From positions 7,273 through 71,272 of the forward strand of contig CAVIKF010000008.1 of assembly GCA_963643505.1 (NCBI GenBank): 64,000 bases of DNA, written 5' to 3'. The notes under the pieces were generated by a model that was given only the letters and a program-made list of their open reading frames with translations, had not been told where the DNA came from and made no database searches. The DNA is from CAVEFW01 sp963643505. Its GTDB lineage: Bacteria; Actinomycetota; Coriobacteriia; Coriobacteriales; Eggerthellaceae. Below, in pieces: positions 27,737-37,105 of this stretch (position 1 is its first letter; every line of letters starts with the position of its first letter). A program made the position numbers and the translations under genes.

Positions 27737-30350
27737 GGAACAAAAGCTGGAAAAATCTGTCTCTCGACGGCGATGGCTCATCCCCGCATTGGTTGTCGCC
27801 TTGATTGCCACGCTGTGCATCGCAGGAGTGTTTCTCTATCGCTATGCCTTTGAGCAGCTGCATGAGGAGTCCGTTTCCCAGCTCGAGGAGCTAAGCCAAC
27901 AACTCTTTGAGAAGCTTGACGTTCAAATTGAAAACCAGTGGTCCTACCTAGAAAAACTAAGGGCTTCGCTTGCGGAGATGGGCGACATGACGCGGGATGA
28001 GTTGGCGGAGCAGCTTGCGCATGGCGAGGAGGACTTCGGTCCATACGGAAAGCAGATCTACTTCCGTGCAATTGATGAGGACGGCTATTACTACACAAAT
28101 ACCGGCAGACAGGGGTTTTGGTCGGGGCTCGACCGATTGTCCGGAGCGGAGCGGCAATGCTTCACGATTGCCGACTGGTTGGACAATGAAAGCTATATGG
28201 TGTTCGCCGTCAAGGTGACGGAGACGTTGGAGGTGGACGGTCACAGGATAGAGTATTTGGTTCTTCTGCGCTCCATGATGGATATGCAACCGTATTTCCG
28301 CTCCAGCGCTTTCGGGAACCAAAACATGGTCTATATCATCAACTACGAAGGTTTCGTCATGGCATCGGACGGCGATTTGCCGGAAATCGACTTTGAGGGA
28401 AATAACGTTTTTTACCGCATGAAGGAGCAGACTTATCCCCACATGGACGGTTTTGATGCCGTGTTGGAACGGGGAAACACGTCCGGGACAGTCTGCACTG
28501 ATGTGATCATCGGAGGGAAGAAATACTATCTGGTCTACGACCGCTTGCCTAACTATGACTGGTCGGTGTTTTTGTTGATGTCCGGCGAGGATGTGGCCGT
28601 CAGTGCGACCGAGATGGTTAACTCGATGTTGCGGGTGTTTCTTCTGCTTGCCGGCGTGCTCGTGGCGGCGGGGACGGCAATCTTTGCTTTTGTCCTGCGT
28701 ATCCAAAGAGATAAGAGGTTGATGGCGGTTAGGGAGCAAAGCGAGAAGGCACTTCAAGAGGCGAATAGGGAGCTCCAAAAACTGCAGGATGAAACGGATA
28801 AGGCACGTCTCGCCGCGGAAAAGGCGACCACGGCAAAGAGCCAGTTCCTTGCCAATATGTCCCACGATATTCGTACGCCGATGAACGCCATCATGGGTGT
28901 GACGCATCTGATGGAGCACGAGACGGATAATCCCGCGCGATTGCGCTACTACATCAGGAAGCTCCAATCCTCCGGTCGGCATATGCTGGGCCTGATCAAT
29001 GATATTTTGGATATGAGCAAAATTGAGACAGGCGAGGTGCAGCTTAATTGCGAACCTATCAAGTTGGCGGAACAGGTGGGGCAAGTCGAGAGCATCATCC
29101 GTCCCCAGAGCAATGAGAAGGGGCAGGCGCTCACGATTCGCGTTTATGAGGTGACACACGAATACCTGATAGGCGACAGTATCCGAATCCGCCAGATATT
29201 CCTGAATCTTTTGACAAATGCGGTGAAGTATACGCCAAGCGGCGGCTCGATCCTCTTTGAGATCAGGGAGTTGCCTTGTGAGGAGCCAAACTGCGCCACG
29301 TTGCGCACTTCTGTCATCGACAATGGCCACGGTATGTCGGCAGACTTTTTGACACACATTTTCGAGCCGTTCACTCGCGAAACGAGCACCCTTACCAACA
29401 AGGTGCAGGGCACGGGTCTTGGCATGAGCATCACCAAGAGCCTAGTGGATTTGATGGGTGGAACCATCGCGGTGGAAAGTGAGTTGGAGAAGGGCAGCCA
29501 CTTCGATGTGACGTTGACGCTTCCTATCGACACGGAGGCGATGCGTGCTCCTCATATCCAAAGCGTACTTCTGATTGCTGACGAGAAGACGTTGGTGACG
29601 AACGTGAAGGCCTCGCTGCGTGAGACCTCCGTGGGGTTGCGCGTCGCCGCTTCATTGGACGAGGCGATAGCGTTGCTTCGCGAGGAACCGGCGGATGCAA
29701 TTCTTTTGTCCGGTTATCTTGCCACAGAGGGGTTGGCGGACACGGTGCGTCTGTTGCGTTCTGCAGCGCGTGGCGAGGTGTTGGTATTCTGTTGCGACTA
29801 TGCGCACAGGGCGAGCGTGCGCGACGTGCTGATCGACAGCGACGTAGACGGACTGATTGCGCGCCCGTTCTTCTTTGAGAACTTGGTGCTCGCGGTTAAA
29901 CATTCGCGCGAAGAGGGAACGAGTTCCGAACGCGAGGGACGTTTATCCGCATTGAACGGGAGACGTTTCCTTTGCGCCGAGGACAACGCGCTCAACGCCG
30001 AGATCCTTGAGGCGATGCTTGCCTTACACGGTGCTTCCTGCACGATTTATCCGGACGGCGCGGCGCTTGTGGATGCTTTTGCCTCGGTGAAGCCGGGGGA
30101 TTACGACGCGATTCTGATGGATATGCAGATGCCGAACATGAACGGTGTGGAGGCGACGCGCGTTCTCCGCAGCGGAGAGAATCCGCTCGGCAAGACGATC
30201 CCCATCATTGCCATGACCGCCAACGCTTTTATTTCGGATGTGGAGGAGTGTCTTGATGCGGGCATGGATGCGCATCTGGCAAAGCCGCTTGACATCAACG
30301 CGATGGAGCGTGTCTTGCAAGAGCTTTTGGGCGGAAGTGTTGCGGAGTAG
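27735..30350 (+). CDS. Hybrid histidine kinase with extracellular sensor domain, one degenerate and one intact receiver
   Basis: An 871-residue protein. Two transmembrane helices (about 14-36 and 297-317) flank a roughly 260-residue extracellular domain of Cache-like appearance. A coiled coil (about 325-360) leads to HisKA with His377 (MSHDIRTPMNAI). The HATPase domain has NLLTNAVKYTPSGG, DNGHGM and GTGLGMSITK. The first receiver-like domain (about 605-720) has lost its phospho-acceptor: Ser659 in DAILLSGY stands where Asp is expected. The second receiver (about 737-865) keeps Asp796 (ILMDMQMPNMNG). It is the last gene of the signalling operon, and its outside domain is well placed to read the lipoprotein encoded just upstream. 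Confidence 0.92.
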   Translation: MEQKLEKSVSRRRWLIPALVVALIATLCIAGVFLYRYAFEQLHEESVSQLEELSQQLFEKLDVQIENQWSYLEKLRASLAEMGDMTRDELAEQLAHGEEDFGPYGKQIYFRAIDEDGYYYTNTGRQGFWSGLDRLSGAERQCFTIADWLDNESYMVFAVKVTETLEVDGHRIEYLVLLRSMMDMQPYFRSSAFGNQNMVYIINYEGFVMASDGDLPEIDFEGNNVFYRMKEQTYPHMDGFDAVLERGNTSGTVCTDVIIGGKKYYLVYDRLPNYDWSVFLLMSGEDVAVSATEMVNSMLRVFLLLAGVLVAAGTAIFAFVLRIQRDKRLMAVREQSEKALQEANRELQKLQDETDKARLAAEKATTAKSQFLANMSHDIRTPMNAIMGVTHLMEHETDNPARLRYYIRKLQSSGRHMLGLINDILDMSKIETGEVQLNCEPIKLAEQVGQVESIIRPQSNEKGQALTIRVYEVTHEYLIGDSIRIRQIFLNLLTNAVKYTPSGGSILFEIRELPCEEPNCATLRTSVIDNGHGMSADFLTHIFEPFTRETSTLTNKVQGTGLGMSITKSLVDLMGGTIAVESELEKGSHFDVTLTLPIDTEAMRAPHIQSVLLIADEKTLVTNVKASLRETSVGLRVAASLDEAIALLREEPADAILLSGYLATEGLADTVRLLRSAARGEVLVFCCDYAHRASVRDVLIDSDVDGLIARPFFFENLVLAVKHSREEGTSSEREGRLSALNGRRFLCAEDNALNAEILEAMLALHGASCTIYPDGAALVDAFASVKPGDYDAILMDMQMPNMNGVEATRVLRSGENPLGKTIPIIAMTANAFISDVEECLDAGMDAHLAKPLDINAMERVLQELLGGSVAE

Positions 30351-30404
30351 TGGGGACCCTTGTTCAGGGTGCTAGACTAGTGTCATGCTCGAGAAAGGAA
30401 TGAC

Positions 30405-30950
30405 ATGAAGCTTGTCATAGCATCCGATATCCATGGCTCCGCGGCGGCCGCCCACCAATTGGTTGAGCGCATCGAGGAGCTCCAACCTGATCGCCTTGTC
30501 TTTTTGGGGGACCTGTTGTATCACGGCCCGCGAAATGATTTGCCGACAGAGTATGACACGAAGGCGGTCTATGAGCTGATTGGTGCGTTGCCGTATCCCA
30601 AGACGGCGGTGCGTGGCAATTGCGATGCCGAGGTTGACCAATGGATGTTCGATTTCGATATCCTTGCGGACTACCGACAAATCGAGGTCGATGGGCGCGT
30701 GTTCGCCATGACCCATGGTCACCTGTATGGTCAGGGGGTCTTGCCTCCTGGGTGCGAGGATGCGGCGGTGCTCATGAACGGCCACACCCACGTTAAGGTT
30801 CTCGAGCGCAAAGATGGGCTTGTCTTGCTCAACCCGGGTTCCACGTCGATTCCGAAGGATGGGTTGGCGAGCTACGCCACGTACGACAACGGTGTCTTCG
30901 CTTTGCGTGCGCTTGACGGCGGCGAGGTCGTCAAGGAGTTGGCGATATAG
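30405..30950 (+). CDS. yfcE: YfcE-family metallophosphoesterase
   Basis: A 181-residue protein preceded by GAAAGGA. It has the complete calcineurin-like phosphoesterase set: SDIHG near the N-terminus, GDLLYHGPRND, RGNCD, THGHLYGQ, GHTHV and NPGSTSIPK. These bind two divalent metals and match the small YfcE/MJ0936 family of phosphodiesterases, whose natural substrates are poorly defined. A TAGACT box with a TGC extension (30370-30378) lies upstream and may give it its own promoter, separate from the kinase operon 54 bp away. Its last codons are duplicated about 128 bp downstream. Confidence 0.9.
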   Translation: MKLVIASDIHGSAAAAHQLVERIEELQPDRLVFLGDLLYHGPRNDLPTEYDTKAVYELIGALPYPKTAVRGNCDAEVDQWMFDFDILADYRQIEVDGRVFAMTHGHLYGQGVLPPGCEDAAVLMNGHTHVKVLERKDGLVLLNPGSTSIPKDGLASYATYDNGVFALRALDGGEVVKELAI

Positions 30951-31045
30951 GAGCCGCGTCTGCCGTTTTGGGGCTTGGGGGTGTCGCTGGGACTACGTCC
31001 GACAACCCCATGACGAATTGGCTACGTTGGCAGCCCGCACTGGAG

Positions 31046-31078
31046 AGCGGCGAGGTTGTCAAGGAGTTGGCTGCGTAA
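31046..31078 (+). repeat. Duplicated remnant of the yfcE 3' end
   Basis: AGCGGCGAGGTTGTCAAGGA and onward (31046-31071) repeats 30918-30943 of yfcE with about two mismatches. The copy reads EVVKELAA then TAA (31076-31078). The original reads EVVKELAI then TAG. The offset of 128 bp is out of frame and beyond the real stop. Confidence 0.85.
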
Positions 31079-31328
31079 GATATTGCGATAGGTGTCTAGC
31101 GTGCTTCCGCCCAAATTGACTCAAACGAGCTTATGTGGGCGTAATCGATTGCGCAAAGGGAGGGCTATACCCCTAGGGGGTATAACTTGTGCTTGCGAAT
31201 TAGACGTGAATCGGTACCCTAGGAAATGGGTTAGAAAGGCAAGCGGATTCTAGGCGATTGCACCAACGTTCGGCACACTGCCAGCTATGCGCTAGTTTTA
31301 GCGCTTGCATCAGGGAAGCACTACCAAA
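31079..31328. promoter_or_regulatory. Non-coding gap with an orphan CsoR/CstR-like operator and a motif shared with the signalling-operon leader
   Basis: The gap between convergent genes holds no convincing ORF. At 31166-31184 is a near-perfect palindrome, TATACCCCTAGGGGGTATA, with the TACCCC...GGGGTA pattern of CsoR/RcnR-family repressor sites, but no metal or sulfur gene follows. GATTCTAGG, 11 bases, ACGTTCGGCAC (31246-31276) repeats the leader motif at 20545-20575. GCGCT-6-AGCGC (31289-31304) is a weak hairpin without a T-run that might end the minus-strand gene. The region could be a decayed regulatory leader whose gene was lost. Confidence 0.5.
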
Positions 31329-34300
31329 TTATTGCTCGGTAGGTTCTTCCGCGTCGGCAGATAGGACGGCTTTCGCGGTTACGCCGGCAGCGGTTGCCGC
31401 CACCGCAGCGGCTGCTACCATTGCTGACGACATGCCATCGCCCGTGGAAGGAGCGGTCTTGCCGCTGCCCGAACCGCCGCTACCACCGTCACCGGAACCG
31501 TCACCCTTCTTGTCGCCCTCAACCTCGTAGACGGCAGGCAACGCGGAAAAGTTACTGGCCACACCAGAGGTGTCCTGCGCAGTGAAGGCGAGCGGGCGGC
31601 GACGTGGGTCGACGATTTGCTGCACACCGGCACCGAACAGCGACTCGGAGAACTCGTCGGCGTCGAGCCACGACAGATGGTCGGCACCAGCGCGCAGCGT
31701 CGAAGCGTCGCTTGCGTTGCCCGCCTCGGCCTCAGCAGCAAGTGACTTTTTCGCGGCGTCCACCTGAGAGAACACGGTTTTTGCCGAGGCGTTGTTTGCG
31801 TACGGGTTTGATCTGGGATTGCTCAACTGCACGTGGAATTCGGTCGCACCTTCATAATCCTCGGGCATCGTGAAGGTGAACAGGTACGAACGGATGAAGC
31901 CTGGCCACAGGATGCCCGATTGGTCGCGAATATCTTCGACGAACTCCGTCTTCGGCGAACCGTCTTCATTTTTGGCAAGGGTGCCGTCGACTTCGCGCAC
32001 CGAATGATAGTTCTCAGCCGACGGGCGCAGATAATCGCGCAGGTCGGAATACGCTTGCTCGAAGACGGTCTTGCCGCCGTCGTCGGTCACAGTGACGGTG
32101 AAGCCGGTGATGAGCGCATTGCCGACGTTCGAAACGGTTAGAACGAACGGCACGATATCGCCCGGCGCCGCATACGGTGTCTCGGGCTGGGCGCTCTCAC
32201 ACTGTATGGCCAACACGTCGGGCACCGTCACCTGATACACGTCGCACTTGGCGGCTTCAACGTCGGTGACGTCAGTCATCACGAAGTCGCGTCGGCCGTC
32301 GCCGCAGGTGAGCACCGCCATGCTATTGGGCGGGAAAGCAAGACGCGCGATAGGATAGAACTCATGAAATGCGCCGAGCGATTCGATCCAACGCGACTCG
32401 AACAGTTGATACACCGGTTCGGCGACGGTGTTGGTGTACGAGGATCCGCCGAAGTTCGCACCCGTCTTCGAGTTGTAATGCGTCGAGCTGAGCACCTCGG
32501 CTCCTTTGTTGATTAGCTCGAGCGTGTCATTGTCAACGATGCTCGATGCGCCGTCATTGATATGGATGGTGTACATGCGCTTGCCGTCGGCCGTAACGAC
32601 GCAGTGCGAATCGGTGGAGTAGCCGTCCACCTCACTGGCGGAAAGCTTGCCCGTGCCAGCATCATATTGCACCACATGGTTTTTCTTTTCAGTCATATAC
32701 AAGCTGCGCTCGAAGTATACGTAAGCAGTGTCAACCTCGGTACCGCTCGGGACCTGGTCGTAGCCGGTGAACTCATGCTTGCGCCGCGAGAACGCCGTCG
32801 CCTCAGGCAACAGCAGCTGGCCGTCGGCTATGGCTCCGTCAGCGTTGAAGCGCACCGATTCCACGAAACTTGCGGCAACGCCACTAACCGATCCGGTCCA
32901 CGCGATCAGGCTATGGAAGCGGTTGTCGAACGACCCAGTTTCACCTTTTGCCTGATCAAACTTGTTGTCACGGTGATTGGTCACGTCGAACGTGCCGTTG
33001 ATGATATCGCGCTCGGATCCTGTAAAGCCGGATACCGAAGACAGGTTCAGCGGCACCTCAAACAGGAACCTCTGAGTCAGCAGATTGAACGCGTACGCAT
33101 AAACGCCACAGTTCACAACGTTATCCGGATCGCTCTTGAAGCAGTAGAAGCATATGTTGAAGTTCTCGATGCCATACTGGGGAATTCGCGTCTGTAGCAG
33201 AGTTCGAGGATGGTAGCTGGCGATGCCGTTTTCCTTCAGGTCAGAATACAGCGATTTCGCCGCCATACACATGCCAGTCGAAACGTTCCAGTCGACCAGG
33301 GTGACAAACTGATTGGCGATGGCCTCATCGTAGGGCATCTCTTTGTCGCCGTCGACGACCAAGCTGGTGATGGCGGCGATCACGTGCAAGTGAGGCATGG
33401 CGTTGGGGTACGCGTCCATCATTACCTCGAAGTCGTAATCGACGTCGTGGCGGTTGACGGGCAAGACGCCGTCAACATTGAAATCGATGACCTGTTCTTC
33501 GTCGAAGGCATGCTTGGTGGCATCCCAGCGACGGATGCATACACGGCTGCGGGCGTAGGTCACATTGCCATCCGCGACGGTCGAGGTGACCAGGCGCGCC
33601 GTGATGGTGTTGGCTTCGGGGTCGGCGCCGTACAGGGTGCTACACGCCACGGTGCGCAAACGTGTGTTGCTGTAAACGTCCTTGTAGAGCATCTCTTGGC
33701 CTGTAGGCACCAAGCCCAGACGCGGGTTATAGGTTTTCACCTGGGAGAAGTCGGCTTGTGTGCCCGTCTTGGCAAGGTCGCTTGTGCCCGTGAAGCCGGA
33801 CATGAGGAGGCCCGTGCCGCTATCCAACCCAGCATAAGGGCTTGCAAAACCCTTGGCAGACACCGGACCGGGGGAAACAAGCCCCGCACCGGATCCTTCG
33901 GGGACGACGCGCAGCTTCCTACGCTTGTAGGTTGCGGGAGAACCAGGTATGAAGCCTTCGGTCGAGCCCTCCTCGGGCGAGTCGGAAGCGGAATCGAAAG
34001 CAAAATCGGAGCTGGGGCCTTCTCCGTCAACCGCGGAGGTGGCAACGGAGGCCGCAGTCACACTTGCAGAGCCTAAACCGGAGGTGTTTTCGTCAACAGT
34101 GCCTTCGAATTCCGCAGCGCTAGTCATGTCATCCTGCGTAAACATCTTTGCATCGGATAAGTCCAGGTCATAAGGCCTGCCTGCCACAAAGGAAGCGCCA
34201 TCAGATGCGAGCGATTTGGGCGGGTTCCAAGTGTCGAGGTTGAAGATCTCCCACCCCTTGTCGAAAATCTGAATGGTATGCGAGTAGATGCATGATTGGA

Positions 34301-36173
34301 TAACGAATTCCAAGCTACCGGTGCCCACCAACTGTCCACGATAGAAATGCTCGGATGAGCTGCGGTCGAAGGTGCTCTTGTCCATGATCCTCAAGTAGCC
34401 CCTGACACCGACACCGAAGATACCGCGGATGCCGGCGGCAACAGTCAGGCCGCCTTCGACCGTTACAAGGAATATGACCTGAGGCATGAAGCTGCCATCG
34501 TAATGGTGGCCCCACTGAATGTTCTCGTGCCAATTCTTATACGCAATGCCAAGAGCTATCTTAAGCTGGAAAAATACCTTGAAATCGATATTCAGGTACA
34601 GCGGAATACACACAAGCGAGAATTGGCAACCAGAGCTTACGTTCAGGGAGAAGTCCGCGGCGAAAGCCAAATCGGCAGTGCTTGTGGTCTCGTAAACCGG
34701 CGTGGTGGAAACTATGGAGGAAGTGCCATAGAGCATGACGGTCACATCGAAGGCAGCCGAGACCGTGGTGGTAAGGGGCGACTTTCCGCAAAAGAGGTTT
34801 TTCTTGCTGAGGCCGGAATATGCCTGCTCGACAGCCTTCCAACTATCGGAAACGGCGCTCTTCCACGATGTGAAGCCTTCCTTTCCCGCCTTGCCGTTGA
34901 ACCATTTGAACTTCTCTCCGGGCTTAAGCTTATCCTCACCGTTTTTCTCTTTGAGCAGGGTGTATGAAAAGATGGTTATCGATCCGCCGAAATTTCCGTT
35001 GACGTCGCTCCAGAAGTCCATCGGACAGCCTGGAATGCCAAAGAGGAACGATTCCTTTTGGCCGAACAGCCAGTCAAACTGCCAGGCAGGACGAGGGTCG
35101 CGATGACCATCCGGGTCGTAGGCGATGGAGAGCGTCTGATTGGCCTGGCCGTCCTGCAGCACCACGACGGCCTGCTTGAATTCGAGCGGCAGCGTTGCCG
35201 AAATTACGGAGTCGCTTCCCACTTGGAATTTGATTTTCGCCTTTTGGCCAGGGGTGATGTTCTTCAAGTAGTTGTCGATAAACGTTGCGTTGGCGAGTTT
35301 GGGATTGCTGGCGGAACGCGTTGCGGTCTTTTTCCCGGCAGATTGGCCGTCTATCAACAGCTCGACGTTCACGGTGGCTGATGTATCCGGCGCGCATACC
35401 TGCACGTCGAAGGTGTGGTCGACGTCGCTGTAATCTCCCACATACGCAGGCTCATCACTGTGCAGGACGTCAATCTCGTCAAGTGTGACATAGCGCAAGT
35501 ACGGCGACCCATCATCGGCTTCAATGGGAAGTTCGATGACATTCGGGCGCGCTCCGTCCTCGTTTGCCGTCACGCCCGAAATGATATATTCGGTTGGGAA
35601 GTAGATTTCGCGACAGCCTTCCTTTTGGGCCAGCACTTCGCCGTAGAACGAGTAGCGTGGCGCATCGTCCTCGTCGCATTCGAAGGAGAGCGGGCGGATG
35701 TTGACAACCGCAAACCCGTCGTTGCCGGTGGTGACATTCAGCTGTTTTTGATTGAAGCTCGAAGTGATGGTGACGTTCACGCCGCCGACGCCAACCTTGT
35801 CGGAAACGGTTTGGCGCATGGCCATAATGGGCACTTCGTAGCGGCTGAGCACGTAAACAGTGAAATGCGTGCCTCCTTCCTCGTCGGCGTATGCGTTCAC
35901 AACGGTGCCGTCGTGGAAAGCGACTGAGCCCAAGAAAGTAAGCGCACCTGCAATCGCCGAGACGCTTATAAACGAACGGCGGGAAAACATCGGGTTGGCC
36001 ATAAGCGCACCCGTTGCAGCGTTAAGGTTGTCAAGTACCGGGTCGCAGTCGCGGTCGCGCTCGAGATTGTCGCCGAGGTTGCGGTCATGGTCGCCGGCGC
36101 GCTCGAGATCGCCGCCGCGGTTGCAAGAGGGTTTTTTCGCCCCGCCCTGTATGTTTCCGAAATTGAGCCCCAT
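31329..36173 (-). CDS. Tat-exported large surface protein with sortase-like C-terminal motif
   Basis: 1614 residues from the ATG at 36173, which follows AAAGGGA. A second in-frame start at 36002 would begin closer to the Tat signal. Residues 64-95 form a twin-arginine signal (SRRSFISV plus a hydrophobic stretch to NAYA). The first 57 residues are a charged repeat of Arg and Asp, atypical before a Tat signal. Mature regions include a carboxypeptidase-regulatory-like N-terminal domain (about 105-215), long beta-rich domains, and a CARDB/DUF11-like domain near 1380-1530 (FVLTVSNVGNALITGFTVTV). A C-terminal APSTG motif (about 1574-1578) precedes a hydrophobic helix, but the final tail is acidic (SADAEEPTEQ) instead of basic. 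It is probably cell-wall or surface located. The ligand is unknown. Confidence 0.82.
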   Translation of the reverse strand: MGLNFGNIQGGAKKPSCNRGGDLERAGDHDRNLGDNLERDRDCDPVLDNLNAATGALMANPMFSRRSFISVSAIAGALTFLGSVAFHDGTVVNAYADEEGGTHFTVYVLSRYEVPIMAMRQTVSDKVGVGGVNVTITSSFNQKQLNVTTGNDGFAVVNIRPLSFECDEDDAPRYSFYGEVLAQKEGCREIYFPTEYIISGVTANEDGARPNVIELPIEADDGSPYLRYVTLDEIDVLHSDEPAYVGDYSDVDHTFDVQVCAPDTSATVNVELLIDGQSAGKKTATRSASNPKLANATFIDNYLKNITPGQKAKIKFQVGSDSVISATLPLEFKQAVVVLQDGQANQTLSIAYDPDGHRDPRPAWQFDWLFGQKESFLFGIPGCPMDFWSDVNGNFGGSITIFSYTLLKEKNGEDKLKPGEKFKWFNGKAGKEGFTSWKSAVSDSWKAVEQAYSGLSKKNLFCGKSPLTTTVSAAFDVTVMLYGTSSIVSTTPVYETTSTADLAFAADFSLNVSSGCQFSLVCIPLYLNIDFKVFFQLKIALGIAYKNWHENIQWGHHYDGSFMPQVIFLVTVEGGLTVAAGIRGIFGVGVRGYLRIMDKSTFDRSSSEHFYRGQLVGTGSLEFVIQSCIYSHTIQIFDKGWEIFNLDTWNPPKSLASDGASFVAGRPYDLDLSDAKMFTQDDMTSAAEFEGTVDENTSGLGSASVTAASVATSAVDGEGPSSDFAFDSASDSPEEGSTEGFIPGSPATYKRRKLRVVPEGSGAGLVSPGPVSAKGFASPYAGLDSGTGLLMSGFTGTSDLAKTGTQADFSQVKTYNPRLGLVPTGQEMLYKDVYSNTRLRTVACSTLYGADPEANTITARLVTSTVADGNVTYARSRVCIRRWDATKHAFDEEQVIDFNVDGVLPVNRHDVDYDFEVMMDAYPNAMPHLHVIAAITSLVVDGDKEMPYDEAIANQFVTLVDWNVSTGMCMAAKSLYSDLKENGIASYHPRTLLQTRIPQYGIENFNICFYCFKSDPDNVVNCGVYAYAFNLLTQRFLFEVPLNLSSVSGFTGSERDIINGTFDVTNHRDNKFDQAKGETGSFDNRFHSLIAWTGSVSGVAASFVESVRFNADGAIADGQLLLPEATAFSRRKHEFTGYDQVPSGTEVDTAYVYFERSLYMTEKKNHVVQYDAGTGKLSASEVDGYSTDSHCVVTADGKRMYTIHINDGASSIVDNDTLELINKGAEVLSSTHYNSKTGANFGGSSYTNTVAEPVYQLFESRWIESLGAFHEFYPIARLAFPPNSMAVLTCGDGRRDFVMTDVTDVEAAKCDVYQVTVPDVLAIQCESAQPETPYAAPGDIVPFVLTVSNVGNALITGFTVTVTDDGGKTVFEQAYSDLRDYLRPSAENYHSVREVDGTLAKNEDGSPKTEFVEDIRDQSGILWPGFIRSYLFTFTMPEDYEGATEFHVQLSNPRSNPYANNASAKTVFSQVDAAKKSLAAEAEAGNASDASTLRAGADHLSWLDADEFSESLFGAGVQQIVDPRRRPLAFTAQDTSGVASNFSALPAVYEVEGDKKGDGSGDGGSGGSGSGKTAPSTGDGMSSAMVAAAAVAATAAGVTAKAVLSADAEEPTEQ

Positions 36174-36360
36174 AACGAATCCCTTTCCCGCGAAAAAATA
36201 CAGATTGAAAAAACGCAGTTTGGAACACTATACCACCGGAAATAATAGGAAGGCTCACCACCTACTTGCGGTCTTTGACACCAATACTGGCTTTTTGTCG
36301 TTCTTGCAACGATCAAGCCTTACAATGCGGCAAAAGCGGTCATCAAGGAAGGAAAAAATC

Positions 36361-36954
36361 ATGCCTTACATTCCCGTCGCACAGAAAACCCCTTGGCAGC
36401 AATCCGACGAGATTGACCTGGCCAAGACTGCGATTTTGGTCATCGACGCTCTGGGTGGCGAAAGTGGTGTGATGCCGGGCTTGGAGGAGTTTGCGCGAAA
36501 CTGCATCTCCATCGTGAAGGCGGCTCGTACCAAGGGCGTGCCGGTGGTGTTCACCAATGATGCGCATATTCCCGGCCTTGATCGCGAGCTCGAGCTTTGG
36601 GGTGAGCACGGTATCGTGGGCACTGACGCGGCGCAACCGCTGGTTGGCTTTGAAGTGCAGGAGGGCGACTATATCGTGCCCAAGCGCCGCTACGACGGGT
36701 TTTTCCAGACCGATTTGGACTTGACCTTGCGTGAGCTGGGTGTCGACACCCTCATCGTTGTCGGATGTGACACCAACATCTGCGTGCTTCAAACCTTGGC
36801 AGGCGCCTATTTTAGGGGTTACAAGAGCGTTGTCGCTGCGGATGCCACCGCCACGTTTTTGATTGGAACCCAAGAGGCTGGTCTTGAGTATTTCACCCGC
36901 TGTTACGATTCGCGTGTAGTTCCCACGTCCAAAGTTTTGGAGAATTTAGCGTAG
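36361..36954 (+). CDS. Isochorismatase-family cysteine hydrolase
   Basis: A 197-residue protein starting at 36361 after AAGGAAGG. The open frame extends further upstream but overlaps the divergent surface gene. The triad of the cysteine hydrolase family is present: Asp29 (ILVIDALGG), Lys108 (IVPKRRYDGF) and Cys141 (VGCDTNICVLQT), with the cis-peptide-type region just before it. Members include nicotinamidases, isochorismatases and amidohydrolases such as RutB. The length fits, but the substrate cannot be read from sequence. A TACAAT box (36321-36326) may be its -10 element. It is transcribed divergently from the large surface gene and convergently with cysK. Confidence 0.88.
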   Translation: MPYIPVAQKTPWQQSDEIDLAKTAILVIDALGGESGVMPGLEEFARNCISIVKAARTKGVPVVFTNDAHIPGLDRELELWGEHGIVGTDAAQPLVGFEVQEGDYIVPKRRYDGFFQTDLDLTLRELGVDTLIVVGCDTNICVLQTLAGAYFRGYKSVVAADATATFLIGTQEAGLEYFTRCYDSRVVPTSKVLENLA

Positions 36955-36984
36955 AAGTTTTAGCCGATAGGAGGCGCAATTCCT

Positions 36985-37078
36985 TAACGGGCGCCGAGTT
37001 GACCTGCTGCCCGGTCGACTCGGGCGCCGAACCGATCCGAACCGATCGCCGGGCCGACTCGGGCGCCGAACCGATCCG
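36985..37078. repeat. 39-bp intergenic tandem repeat before cysK 3' end
   Basis: CGACTCGGGCGCCGAACCGA and the next four bases (37016-37039) recur at 37055-37078 with a period of 39 bp. Shorter traces (GAACCGATC, GGGCGCCGA) lie between and before. The block occupies the gap between two convergent genes. Confidence 0.85.
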
Positions 37079-37105
37079 CCTGGCCCGAACCGGTTCCGAA
37101 GCTGC

